A stretch of 64,000 bases of DNA, from the NCBI GenBank assembly GCA_002077065.1, contig NAJO01000002.1, positions 1,178,001-1,242,000 on the forward strand, written 5' to 3'. The notes below the pieces were generated by a model, which saw only the letters and a list, made by a program, of their open reading frames with translations, was not told where the DNA came from and ran no database searches. The DNA comes from Cryoendolithus antarcticus (lineage: Eukaryota > Ascomycota > Dothideomycetes > Cladosporiales > Cladosporiaceae). The translations under genes were made by a program, and so were the position numbers. Positions 33,827 through 44,275 of the stretch are shown piece after piece (position 1 is the first letter of the stretch; each line of letters opens with the position of its first letter).

Positions 33827-34479
33827 TCAAGCACCTCCCTTCTCCGCTCCTCCACCAGCCCTCCTAGCCTTCCACCAGAGCACCGGCAGAACGATACCGC
33901 TCGTCGCGAAAAGAACAGCACAGCCCACGCAGCAGCCCCAGATCGCTTTCGTTTCGAAGCAGTTCACTCTCGTAGTGCCCGCCAGACCTCCAATTCCAGT
34001 TGCGCCAGCCTTTACATTGCCCATCAAGGCGGTCGTGAACTCGTAGGCGTTCTGCGCTGATGCGGCGTCAGATGCAGACCCGACGGCCATGCAGTTCATG
34101 TAGCTAAGCGGCCGACCGAGGAGCACGGAGATGATTGTGAAAGCGAGGAGGAGGAGAGCGTCGATTGCTGTGAGGACGAGGAGGGTGAGGGAGCCTTGGG
34201 CATAGAAGAAGGGAAGTGAGAGTAAAGTGTAGAGAGCTGCTAGGCTAGTCTGTGTATGATGTGAGCTCAAGCGGTCTGCTGGGGTGGTAGCGAAGGGCTT
34301 AGACTTACGACTGAGAGAGTTCCGACGATTTCTTTTGGGGGCTCAATGTTCGTGCTCACGATTTGCGAGACAAAGTTCGCTGTGAGCCCGATGATGGTGA
34401 CCATGGCTATGAGCGAGAGGATCCGGACGAGCACGAAAGTCTTCGCTATGGGAGCGGCGCCGTAGGTTGGGAGAGGCAT
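33827..34479 (-). CDS. Four-helix membrane protein, MARVEL-like
   Basis: The exons are 34309-34479 (57 codons) and 33827-34249, separated by a 59-nt intron (GTAAGT..ACAG, phase 0); the product is 197 residues. Four hydrophobic segments lie at about 13-40, 58-78, 82-105 and 155-178, with a Cys-containing loop between the third and fourth. This arrangement suggests the MARVEL-domain family of fungal plasma-membrane or vesicle proteins (Nce102-like and relatives). No catalytic motif is present. The short basic C-terminal tail (KARRAGGGAEKGGA) would face the cytosol. The domain assignment rests on topology rather than a strong motif. Confidence 0.72.
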
Positions 34480-35521
34480 GGCTGTTGACGGGCGTGCTGA
34501 AAGTGCGACGAGGACTGTCGACGGGTACTGGTGTAATATTTTGTGTTCAGTGATCTGGTTGCGAGATCTGTTTGCGCGCCCGCAAGGAAGTGTGCGAGAT
34601 AGCGAGATGCAACCAGTACAACTCAGAAGTACTAGCAATTTGAAGCGCCAAAGAGAGCAAGGAAACACAAAGGAGAGTCGTAGCACTTCGTCGCTGAGAT
34701 GGAACGTTCGCTGGAAAGGATGTGAATCGGCTTTGAGATCCAGAGATCTGCCTTACCTTATACCTCAAGCGCGTCTTCGGCCGTGCATGGCATGTTTACA
34801 ACAATAGCCACACAATTTTATCACTCGCGACTTGAGGCTCTCAGGCCACGTTCAGAGAGTGTCTCGTTTCATATCGACATCGCGAAGCGCCCGCCCGTGC
34901 ATGCACCGCAAAGACCTCCGCTTGGTCGGCGGCTATTTCATACGCGCTCCGCCAAGGAGTAATGTATCTGTCGGCATCTATAACAGACGAGAGGCTGTCG
35001 ATAGGTCTGCAGCTTTCGAAGAGGTGGCATCTCATACCGCAGGCCTGGTGGAGATCGCAAAATGGCTGCTGCTCCTGTTCGGAAGATGCGCGAGCAGCGC
35101 GGACATCGTCTTCTGTGCGCTTCACGAGCTTTGGAACAGATATCCCGCCGTCGTGGCGCTGTCTTTCCATTCTCGAGAACGAATCCGCCCGTCGGGCGAC
35201 TCTCTCGCAGGCGTCCAAGTGGACTGTGGTATGGTGAGTGCAGACGAGGTAATTGTCATTCGCGTTCGCAGGATGATGTGGAATCTCGCAGTGTGGGGGA
35301 GTGGCGATCGTCAATGATGACATAGTCGGGAGAGCTGCCATGACAGTAACTATTTCGCCCTGGGATATATTACCTGAACCGCTACCTTTACCTCTTTTGC
35401 TCAATTCGTTCGCCATCGCACGAAGATTACATATTCGCAGTCCAAATCAGTCGCAAACCTGAAGCTCTCACCAGTCCGCGCCCTCCTCTACCTCATCTTT
35501 ACCTTCGCCACTGCAGCCACC
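34480..35521. other. 1-kb intergenic region with one uncertain open frame
   Basis: The stretch separates the divergent membrane-protein and MsrA genes. The right half holds a 191-codon ATG-initiated minus-strand frame, listed separately; otherwise it looks like promoter sequence. Confidence 0.4.
34841..35416 (-). CDS. Uncertain hypothetical ORF, 191 residues
   Basis: The frame begins with ATG at 35416, 105 bp from the divergent MsrA start, and encodes a hydrophilic protein rich in Ala, Arg, His and Cys with no recognised domain. The opposite strand is also open over much of the interval, which is common in GC-rich DNA and weakens the case. It would have to share a very short promoter with MsrA. 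It could be a lineage-specific gene or chance. Confidence 0.22.
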   Translation of the reverse strand: MANELSKRGKGSGSGNISQGEIVTVMAALPTMSSLTIATPPHCEIPHHPANANDNYLVCTHHTTVHLDACERVARRADSFSRMERQRHDGGISVPKLVKRTEDDVRAARASSEQEQQPFCDLHQACGMRCHLFESCRPIDSLSSVIDADRYITPWRSAYEIAADQAEVFAVHARAGASRCRYETRHSLNVA

Positions 35522-36189
35522 ATGGCTTCAATCTTCCAGCGCCTGACGCGCCCTTTCACCTCCAGCACAATGCAATTTGCGCCCGGTCAGAGCGCCGCAT
35601 CAGCAATGAATGTTCCCGAGGGAGCGCAAAAATGCACGATTGCAGCCGGCTGCTTCTGGGGTGTTGAGCATATGTACCGAAAGGACTTTGGCAAGAAGGG
35701 TCTACTGGACGCACGAGTAGGCTACATCGGTGGCGACAGCAAGAACCCGAGCTATCGCGCAGTGTGCAGTGGAACGTCTGGTCGTGTGTATCTTGTGCGA
35801 TTGACTGATGCCGTTATACAGGTACTGACAGTTTCCCAGACGCCGAAGCCCTTCAAGTCGTCTTCGACCCGCAGCAAGTCTCCTACCGCACACTTCTCGA
35901 GTACTTCTACCGCATGCACGACCCCACGACCGCCAACCGACAAGGTCCCGACACCGGCTCCCAGTACCGTAGCGGGATCTTCTACCACTCTGACGAGCAG
36001 AAGTCTGTCGCGGAGGAGGTGACGAAGCAGGCGAACGAGAAGTGGTACAAGGGCAAGATCGTGACTGAGGTGCTGCCAGCTGGTGAATGGTGGGACGCGG
36101 AGAAGTACCATCAGCTGTACTTGGATCATAACCCGGGTGGGTATGAGTGCCCGAGCCACTTCTTGAGGACATTCCCGCCTCTTTCGTGA
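35522..36189 (+). CDS. MXR1: Peptide methionine sulfoxide reductase MsrA
   Basis: The exons are 35522-35783 and 35840-36189, separated by a 56-nt intron (GTGTGT..CCCAG) splitting a His codon; the product is 203 residues. The junction restores the family string VCSGTSGHAEALQVVFDP. The catalytic GCFWG motif is at 43-47 with nucleophile Cys44. MsrA reduces methionine-S-sulfoxide in proteins using thioredoxin. The N-terminus (MASIFQRLTRPFTSSTM) is basic, hydroxylated and free of acidic residues, so it resembles a mitochondrial presequence. Internal Met17 offers a shorter cytosolic form, though that is inference. No MsrB domain is fused. Confidence 0.95.
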
Positions 36190-36375
36190 GGTCTTGGACG
36201 GCGTAGGTAGATAGTGTATAATTACCTTACGGGATATTGGATGCGTGCACCTCTATCTGCTGAGTCGGTCGTGATCTTCGTTAAAAGTTGACGTATGATA
36301 GTTGCATAGCCAAGGTAGGCCTGCATATATGCTATGATCACGGACGTAACCAATCCCATTGTTCAACCACCTTGC

Positions 36376-38278
36376 CTACTTCACCTCCTTCATATCAGAC
36401 ACGCTTCCCTTCTCCACGTCCACCTGCTTGACATTCTCAAAGTCCGTAGACTGTCCAATGACATGGTGCTCGAAGTGCGAGCCACGCTTCTCAGGCCCAA
36501 CGGCAACCGTGAAAGCAATGCCGAGAGCGATGATAGCAGTAGCGATACCCATGACAGGGCCGTAGCTTGAGACTTCCTTCCCTCGCAGACGAATTGGAAG
36601 ACCTTCGGCGAGAGCATTGACGATCTGCGCGCTGGGCGAAGAGATCATGTTGCCGAGTTGGTAGGTTACTGGGAGGTACTGTCAGTGGACGGGCTTACTT
36701 CAGGTATACTGTGGCAAGTTGAACGTACGCCCTGGGAACGAGGACCTGAACGCCGGCGGCGACAGCTCGTTCAAATGAATGGGGATGACGCCCCATGCGC
36801 CTTGCACGAAGAATTGCATCATGAAGCCGCTAGCCGAGAGACCTCCCATGGTCGTTGGCATGATCCAAGCCGGAATCAGCAGAGCGGACATCAAAGCTGC
36901 GCAGACCATTGCTCGGCGACGACCAAACCACTGCGAGAAGTAGCCAATGATCGTACCGCCGACGCAGGCGCCTGTCTTCATCAGGATGCTCGCAATGGAC
37001 GCGTCGTGGTTATCAAGTCCCTTTTGGGTGCGCATGAAGGTCGTATATGAGTCCTGGCTTGTGTGCTACCGATTTATTAGCTTCTGGGACCTCCTCGAAC
37101 GCCCTGGAGTCTCAAACTGACGCTATAGAAGTTGAACCAGGTCATGAGGATAATGGCGTAGACACAGAGCTTCCACTGGCTCGCAAGCATCGCCTTGCTC
37201 TCTTTCCAGAAAACGGCACCACTAGCGGACTTGTGGCCAGCAGCCTTGCGATCTCGGAACTGCTGGGACTCGGGGAAGGCGATACGGATGAGGCCGACGG
37301 CAATGGAAAGGCCGGCGGCAATCCAGAAGGTGATCTTCCAAGACTCGGTGCTACCGCCGACTCCGAGGTTGGCACACGCGGCGCAAACGTAGCCGAAGCT
37401 GTAACCTGCGGCGACGTCAGCTATCTAGCTTGGTATTGGTAGCAGACGGTAGCATGCTTACCTTGTTGTAGTATACCAGACATGAGACCGCGCGCCTGTG
37501 GAAAAATGTGTTAGCGGGATGCACCCTCTTGGTGGCCGAGCAAATGTTCGAATCTCTTCAACGGCCACAATCTTCTGAGCAAGCTCTTGCGAGAAGCGTT
37601 GTTGAGAACTTCGATTAAGTAGACGCATGGTATTCGGGTATGCGAACGGATGGGGCTACTCACATCAACAGGGGCATTCTCCAGCGCCATGGCGATAGCA
37701 TTGCCGTAAACGCCACCCATGAACAAGCCGAACAAGCTGCGGACAGCGAGGAACTGCTGGAATGTCGCAGCATAGATCGTGCAGATCTGTAGCAGACCGA
37801 GGACAATCATGTTGACAACCATGGGCCATTTGCGACCTGCACATGTCAGCCAAAGGCAAGACTCGTGATTCACCACTTGCTACTCACCATACTTGTCTCC
37901 CAAAAGCCCGAATATCGCAGCGCCCACGCTTCTGAGGAGCAAGGTAAGAGTAATTGCAGTGGTGATGTTTGTATTGCTCGTCTTGTAGTATGCCGAGAAC
38001 TTGACCGTCTGAATGGATAGTGCGTGGAAATCGAAGGCGTCAGCAGTCCATGCTGCAAAGCCGCAGAGGAAGAACAGCCAGTTTTGACCAGTGAGCTGCA
38101 TCATGAGCGAGATCGGATTCTTCAATGGCTTCGGTCGCTGCCATTCTGTGCGTACTTCGCCATACTCGTTTCGGATCTCGACTCGTTGCTCCCATTTGAA
38201 GAGATCGAGCACGCTCTGCTTCGCCGTAGGCCAGATGCCTGTGGCGATTGGCTCTGCCTCGCGTCCGGTGGACTCCAT
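36376..38278 (-). CDS. JEN1: JEN1-type monocarboxylate/proton symporter (MFS)
   Basis: I rebuilt six exons: 37888-38278, 37664-37836, 37462-37495 (34 nt), 37122-37405, 36729-37065 and 36376-36668. All introns are GT..AG and phases close to a 503-residue protein. It has about 12 membrane segments. The MFS loop after TM2 reads RSVGAAIFGLLGDKYGRKWP. The JEN-family signature NFYSHTSQDSYTT is created exactly at the exon 4/5 junction and matches the known lactate/pyruvate-transporter motif NXX[S/T]HX[S/T]QDXXXT. LENAPVDARGLMSGILQQGY is equally typical. It should import lactate, pyruvate or related acids with protons at the plasma membrane. The frame continues upstream of 38278, but without an ATG. 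Confidence 0.9.
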
Positions 38279-39248
38279 GTCGGTATCGTATGGGGTGAGA
38301 TCTGAATAGATGTCGCCAAGATAGACAAGACTCAATGGCTTCCACAAGGCTCGAGGAAGAAGGTAGACGAGGGTAAGCAAAGACCAAGATGACAAGACAT
38401 GCAGGGCTTAGGCGCCACGGTCTTATATGTGTGATGCTATCCAGATCTACGAGATACTCACAAGGTGTGTATGACCTACCTCCACACGCTCCACACCATA
38501 CCCCGCCGCGCCCAGAGATGGAGCGACAGGGTTGTGTTGCAGTGAAATCGGGTACTACCCCGTGCCACGATACGACAGATATCGTGCGTCCAGCAAAGGC
38601 GCTCAACAGATACGCCTCTTCCATCCCGTTACACGACATCCTCCGTCGCCAGCAGCATGGATGCCAGGGCATTGCGCGGTGAGATATCGTCGAGCGCGCC
38701 GGTAGGTCTTCGGTCGGTGCAAGTCGCGTGGTCATCTCCATCGTCCAAGACCAGATACCGCGTCTTGGAACATCTTGGCTGCAGTACGCTCTGCTTGGCT
38801 ACTCCATTGAGCTTGGTCGTCGCACTCCACCCCTTGGCGTGCGTGGAGGGCTTCGGAGAATCTTGGGTGTTCAACGGCTGGGGAGGTACTGCCCGTGCCT
38901 TCGCCGCACAAATGTACTGCGAAGCGAACATAGACGCTTGGAAATGAGGTCTAGGTATGAAGGAGTGGTTGGACGGCGTCCGGCTTCACCCGAAAATGGA
39001 TGCGCCGTCAGTCGCCGTTGGAAACATTGGGGAGACTTCATCAGCCTTGTGCAGCTACCTAGCATCACTACTCGTATTTGCATGAGTCCACGAAAATGCG
39101 ACGGGGCACGAATGGCGACAAGCTGCGCACATTTGCAGCGCAGTGCAGAAACCCTGGCGGAGACATTCTATCCCTGATCCATTCGATATCGTGACTACAT
39201 TTGCACATCCAAGTCGTACTTTCTCACTGTGCACATGATCCACGTAGA
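38279..39248. other. Intergenic, 970 bp
   Basis: This is the upstream region of the JEN1-type gene and the 3' flank of the Zn2Cys6 gene. Overlapping ATG frames on both strands (38657-38947 plus and 38629-38931 minus) encode about 96-100 residues with no recognised family; I do not support either. Confidence 0.45.
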
Positions 39249-42191
39249 TCAGAGCCCATTGCTATGCCCATTCGCAGGCCAAACTCCAGCCCCTACGTCC
39301 GTACCAATCCAAGCGTTCCCCATCCAGTCCTGCCCATTCAGATCCTGCCCCTCGTTCCACAGCGGCAGATTCATGTCGGGTGGCCCACTGTCAACATCCA
39401 TGCCCCACTGACTGACGAGCTGGTCCCAACTCTCCCAGTTCAGATCGCCGGAGGTATCCATCAACGGATCGAACGTAGGATCGTAGGGCGGCAAAAGTGT
39501 GTTGGGATCCGATGAGGGTTGAGTGTACGTCGTAAGGAATGACTGGGCGGGTGGGGCTGGGGATGGGGAGGTGAGGTCAATGGCTTGCAGGATGGGCAGA
39601 GATTGCTGTGGTGGGTGGACTGCGTCTTTGGTGATCTTGCTTGGGTACGCGGCAGGCTGCAGCTGTGGCTGAGATCGAGAGGTGGAAGGCAGTGGGTTGC
39701 TAGACTTCCGCCTACTGGTCGAACTCTTTGTCTGTGTAGTGCTGCCATTGAGGTCGACCGTGTCGACTGGCTGGCCATCTTGCTGAGTGAACTTGGGTGA
39801 TTTGAGTAGCTCGTGTGAGTCTAGTGGACGCTCGCCGAACACCGGACCACTCGTGAAGCGATGCAATTGTGCCCTGCTCAACGGCGCTCGGACAGGCGTA
39901 GGCGTCCGTGGGTGACCGAACATCGGATTAGCATTTGGCGAGTAGTGCCGTACCAGTTTCGTGCCATCAGTCCGCTGCTTTATAAGCGTCTCTTCCTGCA
40001 ATCCGCGACTGCGAGCATCCTTCGCCTTGCGGTACAGCTTCTTCAACGGTCGCCAGAGATGGCCGGCAGCGTTGTCTTCAGCAATGTTTTGACCCCATCG
40101 CCCATCGCGAGTCTTCTCCACTGCAACCCACGCCCGCTCAACAAGATCGCCCGTAGTCCTGTGACAGAGTTCAGACAGCATGAAAGCGAGGGCGTGCCAT
40201 TGCATGTAAGTCTTGAACAGCCATCCCCACTTCATGGTCCTCGACTCTGTCTCGAGCAGCAGGCTGTACTCTATGTTCTCAAGGCTCGTAATGAACAGCT
40301 TTTCTTTTGTCTCCGCGGACAGACTGGCTCCGCCGTCTTGCCGTTGGAAGGGATGATAGACCATCAGCCACATCTTGCTCATCATCAGTCTCGCTACTGT
40401 AGCAGTTACCCAGTACAGCGGCACGTTCATATCGCAATGCGCCAGATACCGGTCCTCGAGCCGATTGTGACAGTCCGTGATCCACTTCTCCTTGTCCTCC
40501 AGAGTTACGCCTTGGAACATCTCCTGACAAGCTCTCGGCGGACCAGGAGGCACGTAATTGATTCGGCGGAAAGTGTTCGCCACCTCGAAGCGGATCAAGC
40601 AGAACGTCATGTCTGTGCAACCTAGCTTTTCGGCAGGCAACTCAGCCATATCTGGTGTGATGTCAACATCATTGACATTCAGCGGCATCTTAGTATCAAA
40701 GGACTGCTCGGTTATCGTGGGATCGCAGCCATGATCCTCGCTCGCACGAGTGTCGAGTATACAGACTTGCCACCACAGCCTCTGGCGCATCTCAATCTCG
40801 AATGGCTTGAGTCCGAAGTGCAGGCCATCGCGGTGTATGCCTATAGTTTGTGCTATGCGTACGACCAGACCAGTAAGTGTCCAGATGACTCGTGCGTCAT
40901 TATTGCGGCGCAGACAGATAAGGAAGACAACGAAGGCTTGGAGGACGATCACTTCCTCAGTCGTGAGGAAATTGGCTCTCGCCAATGCCTGCTCGATTGC
41001 AAAGCGATATCGCGTGAGCAGCACTGCTTTGTCTTCATTGAAGCGCTCGTAGCAATGCTTAGGTGACAGAGAAGTGACAGCTGCATAGTAGATAGTGAAG
41101 AGTAGGACCTCGAAGCCTTTGCTGAGTTGGGCAAGGTGTGACGCTGCCTGCAATATCGTAGGCTCCAGGGTGGGTATGTGCAAGACCTTCACCAGCGGGT
41201 CGACGTTCTCCTTATACGTCTGCCAATAGAGTGGGACATATGAGGCTATTGGATGGAGCGACAGCATGTCTACATTTTGGCTTGAGAAGCCGAAGATGAA
41301 GCCATTGTGATTTTGCTGTGCGTGAGTTGGTACTTGATTGCCTGTAGTGGGCGAATCGCCGTCCTCGAAGTCCGAGTCATCGGAGTGATTCAATATCCCT
41401 TTCAGATCTTCGACCTCATTACTAAGGTTTGCCCAGAATGAACTGTTGATGTATCGGGATCTTCCTTCATTGATTACCAGACGGCCGAAACGGGTTTCGA
41501 AGCCACCCGCAGGAGCATCAATCCAGCCAGGCGCGGGTGCAATGTCTTCTCTGGGATCGAGACCTTCACTAGGTGTGCCTTGCGAGCTAAGTTTTCTAGA
41601 TTGTCCAAAATTTGATGGTCTCCCTAGAGCAGTCGCCTTCGCAGGAACGACCTGTGTCTCCTCACCCATGCTATCATCACCATCCTCTGCGTCTGCCTGA
41701 TCTGCCTTTTCGCCCACCTCATCCACTGGTACCTCAACTCCTAGACCCTTCACCACACCTTCGAGCCGCCTCAGCCTCTCCAGCAGCTCCTTGTCACGTC
41801 CGCTGCCCTCACCAGCCTTTCTCGGCCTCCTCGGCGCTCGCCCGGGCGCAGGATAGATGCACTCGATGTGCGCACGATTACAGTTCGCACAAGGGTGAGT
41901 CTTGTCGCACTTCACCTTCCGCTTTCTACAAGTCACGCAGCTCCGTGGATTCAGTGCTCGACCGTTCGCATCGACCGTCGGTCTTGATGGCCCGAGTGCT
42001 AGGTGGGTTCCATTTTGTCCAGCCACGGGATCGGAATGAGGAAGTGCGAGCCCACTGCTGTTAACGTGTTCGCCGACAGAAGAGCCAATCGACCCTGGAT
42101 TCGTAGAATCTATCGTCGCCGTCCCTGGGCTTACATTGCTTGCGCCGGCGCTGGTGTCCATAGCGTGCAATTCCACCCCTCCCTGTCGCAT
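39249..42191 (-). CDS. Zn2Cys6 fungal transcription factor
   Basis: This is a 980-residue single-exon regulator. The binuclear zinc cluster has Cys at 85, 88, 95, 101, 104 and 111 (CX2CX6CX5CX2CX6C), followed by a basic linker (PGRAPRRPRKAG) and a short leucine-containing coiled coil (KELLERLRRLEGVVKGL). The central ~400 residues form the fungal-specific regulatory domain (for example FVVFLICLRRNNDARVIWTL, then MRQRLWWQVCILDTR). The C-terminus is rich in Pro, Asp and Trp and looks like an activation region. The frame opens at 42242 with a GTG, so I chose the ATG at 42191; ATG 42161 is an alternative. It neighbours the JEN1-type gene on the same strand, but target genes are unknown. Confidence 0.9.
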   Translation of the reverse strand: MRQGGVELHAMDTSAGASNVSPGTATIDSTNPGSIGSSVGEHVNSSGLALPHSDPVAGQNGTHLALGPSRPTVDANGRALNPRSCVTCRKRKVKCDKTHPCANCNRAHIECIYPAPGRAPRRPRKAGEGSGRDKELLERLRRLEGVVKGLGVEVPVDEVGEKADQADAEDGDDSMGEETQVVPAKATALGRPSNFGQSRKLSSQGTPSEGLDPREDIAPAPGWIDAPAGGFETRFGRLVINEGRSRYINSSFWANLSNEVEDLKGILNHSDDSDFEDGDSPTTGNQVPTHAQQNHNGFIFGFSSQNVDMLSLHPIASYVPLYWQTYKENVDPLVKVLHIPTLEPTILQAASHLAQLSKGFEVLLFTIYYAAVTSLSPKHCYERFNEDKAVLLTRYRFAIEQALARANFLTTEEVIVLQAFVVFLICLRRNNDARVIWTLTGLVVRIAQTIGIHRDGLHFGLKPFEIEMRQRLWWQVCILDTRASEDHGCDPTITEQSFDTKMPLNVNDVDITPDMAELPAEKLGCTDMTFCLIRFEVANTFRRINYVPPGPPRACQEMFQGVTLEDKEKWITDCHNRLEDRYLAHCDMNVPLYWVTATVARLMMSKMWLMVYHPFQRQDGGASLSAETKEKLFITSLENIEYSLLLETESRTMKWGWLFKTYMQWHALAFMLSELCHRTTGDLVERAWVAVEKTRDGRWGQNIAEDNAAGHLWRPLKKLYRKAKDARSRGLQEETLIKQRTDGTKLVRHYSPNANPMFGHPRTPTPVRAPLSRAQLHRFTSGPVFGERPLDSHELLKSPKFTQQDGQPVDTVDLNGSTTQTKSSTSRRKSSNPLPSTSRSQPQLQPAAYPSKITKDAVHPPQQSLPILQAIDLTSPSPAPPAQSFLTTYTQPSSDPNTLLPPYDPTFDPLMDTSGDLNWESWDQLVSQWGMDVDSGPPDMNLPLWNEGQDLNGQDWMGNAWIGTDVGAGVWPANGHSNGL

Positions 42192-44275
42192 GTAGCTATA
42201 CCGTTCCCTAGCACACGCGCCAGCGACGTGACCTTTAGACACTAACCAGCCATCGCTGCGAACGTGCTGACCATGATCTCGCCCCCGTAGGATGCATGGT
42301 GTGGTCTAGACGAGTGTATGAGTAAGCTCGGAACCGGGTATAAGTCCGCCTGATCAGATGCCGATAGGGCTTGAGACTTAGTCACCCTTGGTGGTCTTGG
42401 CGGGAAATACGTTTCATCAACTGGCAGAGTCAAGAACTACGTGAGCAGGTATGAGCGCAATCAACATGAGGAAGCTGTACTCTTAGAGTTGCCGCGACCG
42501 TACGGCTTTGGCCATGGTGTGGACTCATGTCCGTACAGCTCTGCAATGCGGCAACAGGCATCGACTCAAATCTCTTTCGTCAACCCGGGGAGAACAGTAC
42601 AGTTGCATCACTTCGATCAGCGGTCCAGTCGCCAAGTAATAGCCCATGGCGGAGCCATCAGTGGACGAAGTGGCCTTCTCTTCACAGACGCCCATCTACC
42701 GCATCTCATGACACAAGGTCATGATCGCCTCAGCAGGGTTATGTCCCCGTGCCAGACGGGTGAGCAATTGAATGTCGTACACAAAAGGTCGAACGTCTCC
42801 GCTTATCTCGGTACCGAACAAGTTGACTGCGAAACTAGTGCACTACCCATGGGCGTACAGCGATCTCTAGCCGCAACGTCAACGAGGATAGAAGGTATCG
42901 TGGTAAGGGACTTCAAAGAGGCTGAGAGTATTTGCCTCAAGCCACGCCGCGAAGATCTATTTGAGCGCCTCCTTCGCCAGGATATCCTTCTGGGCCTTGG
43001 GCCTTGGGCCTGTTCTCATAATTATTAATAGTCAGCACAGCACTATGCGAATTCGAATGAGAACCCACACTGAGACCCGCAGGTGTCAAGACCAGCCTCG
43101 CGAAAGGACGAAGCGATGCACAAATTTTGATGCGGCCCACTCTGGAGCCGACATTATTGGAAGCAAAGTCGATCTTGCTGTGGCGAAGCGCTTGAACATG
43201 GGGGTTCTCAATGTCTGTAAGATGCTCAGAGCACAGTTTCACGGGCAACTGCTTGTCTGAATTCGCCGAGAGGATCATTATTGTCGCGTGCGTTGCCGTA
43301 CAGAGTGAAAGCAACAAGTGTGAGACGAGTCCAATCAATCCCAAGGATCCCGCGCCACGGCAGATTGTCATTCGACATGTCACCCTGCGAAGAGCCACGC
43401 TTACTGATCCGGCTTGGGTAAAGATCAGCGTTGTTTCAACGCGAGGGTAATCAAAAGAAAGCGGCGCTCCTCTAGCTTGATGCTTCCCCGCATAAACGCC
43501 CACAGCCGCCCCCTCTTGTTCTCCTCTTTGGCAACGTCACAGCCGTTTACAAACCCTGCCGTCCTGCGATGTCATGTCGCGAGTACGCGCTGGTCGCGGA
43601 CGATAGCACGCCTGCTTCCGTATTATATACTACCATGCATCGCGTACTGTCGTTGATCCGACGGGCGGCTCGGCCAGGCTGATACTTGCATAGCTCTAGC
43701 TTTTGTACGCTAAAGGTCGTCCTTGCGAACGACTTGAGGTCCCTTTGGTACAATACTCGTTCGAGTGGCGGCGTCAGCCACGCGCTGTATTCTTGAGCTG
43801 CAACGAGTCCCACGTCAACCATCCGTCATATCTCCCGGAGTAGCGTCAACGTTCCTCCCTCCCACGCGACCGCACCGCCACCGCACCTTTCGATAGACTA
43901 CGATCGTCGCCGGCAACTTAGCTCTCACTGGCCACTACTCCGCTTGCACACAAAGCTTGTGCCGACCCTGGCAGGTGTGCTCTGGCTGCAGTACCGCGGT
44001 CAAGTGATCTCACCTCTAGCACCTTTTGGTCCAAGTAGCCTTTGTCTTCGTCACTGGATTTCACAGACACCCATGCCGACGGATCAATAATACGGACCGC
44101 GATACTCTGGATGCGCAAGACCTGGAGTACGCTGTAGATCGGTTCACCTTGGCTGGGACCTCACTTGTGCGAAGCCATGCATACATCAGCTCCCGCGCCG
44201 GCAAAATCTCGACCAGACGTTACTTAGCTACAAAACGCTCCGGGGTTTGGCGCAACCCGAATAACAACCGCTATC
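42192..44275. other. 2.1-kb divergent intergenic region
   Basis: This long gap lies between the head-to-head Zn2Cys6 and Myb genes. Long open frames here start with GTG and have no recognised content. A short tandem of GGGCCTT units occurs near 42993-43010. I support no gene; it probably carries extended regulatory sequence. Confidence 0.45.

Noticed and set aside
38629..38947. Overlapping 96-100-codon ATG frames on opposite strands
   Set aside because: Neither has a known domain, and mutual openness in GC-rich DNA is common by chance.
42192..42242. Upstream exon for the Zn2Cys6 gene via a GTTAGT donor near 42245
   Set aside because: Joining to the nearest acceptor gives the wrong phase.
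42993..43010. Tandem GGGCCTT units
   Set aside because: Fewer than three short copies; too small to interpret.
42441..43028. 195-codon plus-strand frame
   Set aside because: It starts with GTG, has random-looking composition and lies in a promoter region.
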